NCBI GenBank assembly: GCA_946482295.1
Contig: CAMLRB010000092.1
Location: 1-13,583 of the forward strand
Length of the DNA: 13,583 nt
Origin: an uncultured Bacteriovorax sp.
GTDB lineage: Bacteria; Bdellovibrionota; Bacteriovoracia; Bacteriovoracales; Bacteriovoracaceae
Direction: 5' to 3'
Below, piece after piece: positions 13,002 through 13,583 of the stretch. The notes beneath the pieces are model-generated. The model was not told where the DNA came from, searched no databases, and saw nothing but the letters and a program-made list of their open reading frames with translations. Position numbers and translations under genes: made by a program. Positions within the stretch are counted from its first letter, which is position 1; each line of letters starts with the position of its first letter.

Positions 13002-13583
13002 ATGTCATTGGAAAATACCGAAGTAAATGAATCAGACTCTAGCTCGTTTTCTTTTGTTAAGTCTGAGCACAAGATTATCGATTTCTGGAAACAGAATCAG
13101 ATCTTCAAGAAGTCACTTGATCAGACAAAAAAAGGGCTGCCTTACATTTTTTATGATGGTCCTCCTTTTGCGACAGGACTCCCTCACCATGGTCACCTTT
13201 TAGCGTCTACGCTTAAAGACATCGTTCCTCGTTATTTCACGATGAAAGGCCGTTATGTTGAACGTCGTTTTGGTTGGGACTGTCACGGTCTGCCGATTGA
13301 AAACGAAATCGATAAAAAATTGGGAATGTCTGCTCAAGATGCAGTTAAACAATTAGGCGTAAAAGGTTACAACGATCAATGTCGTGCAATCGTTCAACGA
13401 TACACGAGTGAATGGGAACGCACGATTACTCGTATCGGCCGTTGGGTTGATTTTGAAAATGATTACAAAACAATGGATCCAGAATTCATGGAATCTGTCT
13501 GGTGGGTAATTAGCGAGCTTTGGAAAAAAGATTTCATTTATCAAGGAACAAAAGTTGTTCCTTTCTCAACTGCATTGGGAACT
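13002..13583 (+). CDS. ileS: Isoleucyl-tRNA synthetase, type 2 (eukaryotic-like), partial, C-terminus beyond right edge
   Basis: 194 residues of the N-terminus are visible. AAGGAG 8 bases before ATG 13002 sets the start. FYDGPPFATGLPHHGHLLAS (51-70) contains the class I HIGH-type signature as HHGH, followed by RRFGWDCHGLPIENEIDKKLG (about 92-112) and the SEWERTITRIGRWVDFENDY stretch leading into the editing domain. The GPPFATGLPHxGH wording is that of type-2 IleRS (eukaryotic and some bacterial, a class linked to lower mupirocin sensitivity), rather than the type-1 GPPYANGxxHxGH form. It charges tRNA-Ile in the cytoplasm. An extended -10 lies upstream. The family is secure; the type assignment is probable. 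Confidence 0.94.
   Translation, partial: MSLENTEVNESDSSSFSFVKSEHKIIDFWKQNQIFKKSLDQTKKGLPYIFYDGPPFATGLPHHGHLLASTLKDIVPRYFTMKGRYVERRFGWDCHGLPIENEIDKKLGMSAQDAVKQLGVKGYNDQCRAIVQRYTSEWERTITRIGRWVDFENDYKTMDPEFMESVWWVISELWKKDFIYQGTKVVPFSTALGT

Overview
The window comes from a Gram-negative bacterium of moderate, slightly AT-rich composition. It encodes a C-terminal-Phe outer-membrane beta-barrel protein, several signal peptides, lipoproteins, a TRAP transporter with a TatT lipoprotein, and a type-2 (eukaryotic-like) isoleucyl-tRNA synthetase. From memory of these families, the best guess is a member of the Bdellovibrionota (Bacteriovorax/Peredibacter-like). That placement is an inference; nothing here proves the taxon. 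No mobile element, CRISPR array, tRNA or rRNA was seen.

Left part (1-2773): the N-terminal part of a NarL-type sensor histidine kinase runs off the left edge on the minus strand. It meets a DHH/DHHA1 NrnA-like phosphoesterase head to head, and the two predicted GTG starts overlap by about 15 bases. A small Lys/Pro-rich hypothetical gene (minus) converges on nrnA. It diverges from a HAD subfamily IA phosphatase (plus) across an 84-base gap with AT-rich -10-like boxes.

Middle (2774-4955): two plus-strand single-gene units encode an outer-membrane porin-like protein with a signal peptide and an uncharacterised putative lipoprotein. Each ends in a clear intrinsic terminator.

TRAP block (4954-10299, minus strand): a five-gene operon reads tatT lipoprotein, dctP-type solute-binding protein, dctQ, dctM, then an unknown 531-residue secreted protein. 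The junctions are tight (15-base gap, TAATG, ATGA, TAATG). The TatT component and the missing carboxylate-clamp arginine in the binding protein place it in the TPR-protein-associated TRAP (TPAT) class. The last gene has no Shine-Dalgarno of its own, so it is probably translated by coupling to dctM and may be an unrecognised accessory of the transporter.

Right part (10300-13583): an intergenic stretch of about 360 bases holds divergent promoters. One faces the TRAP operon; an extended -10 promoter faces a long structured leader in front of a 63-residue basic protein, which ends in a GNRA-loop terminator. Next, on the minus strand, come a FecR-domain secreted protein and maf, overlapping by 14 bases. 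The start of ileS (plus) runs off the right edge. The most unusual items are the switch-like leader RNA, the coupled fifth TRAP gene and the overlapping head-to-head starts at 590-604.
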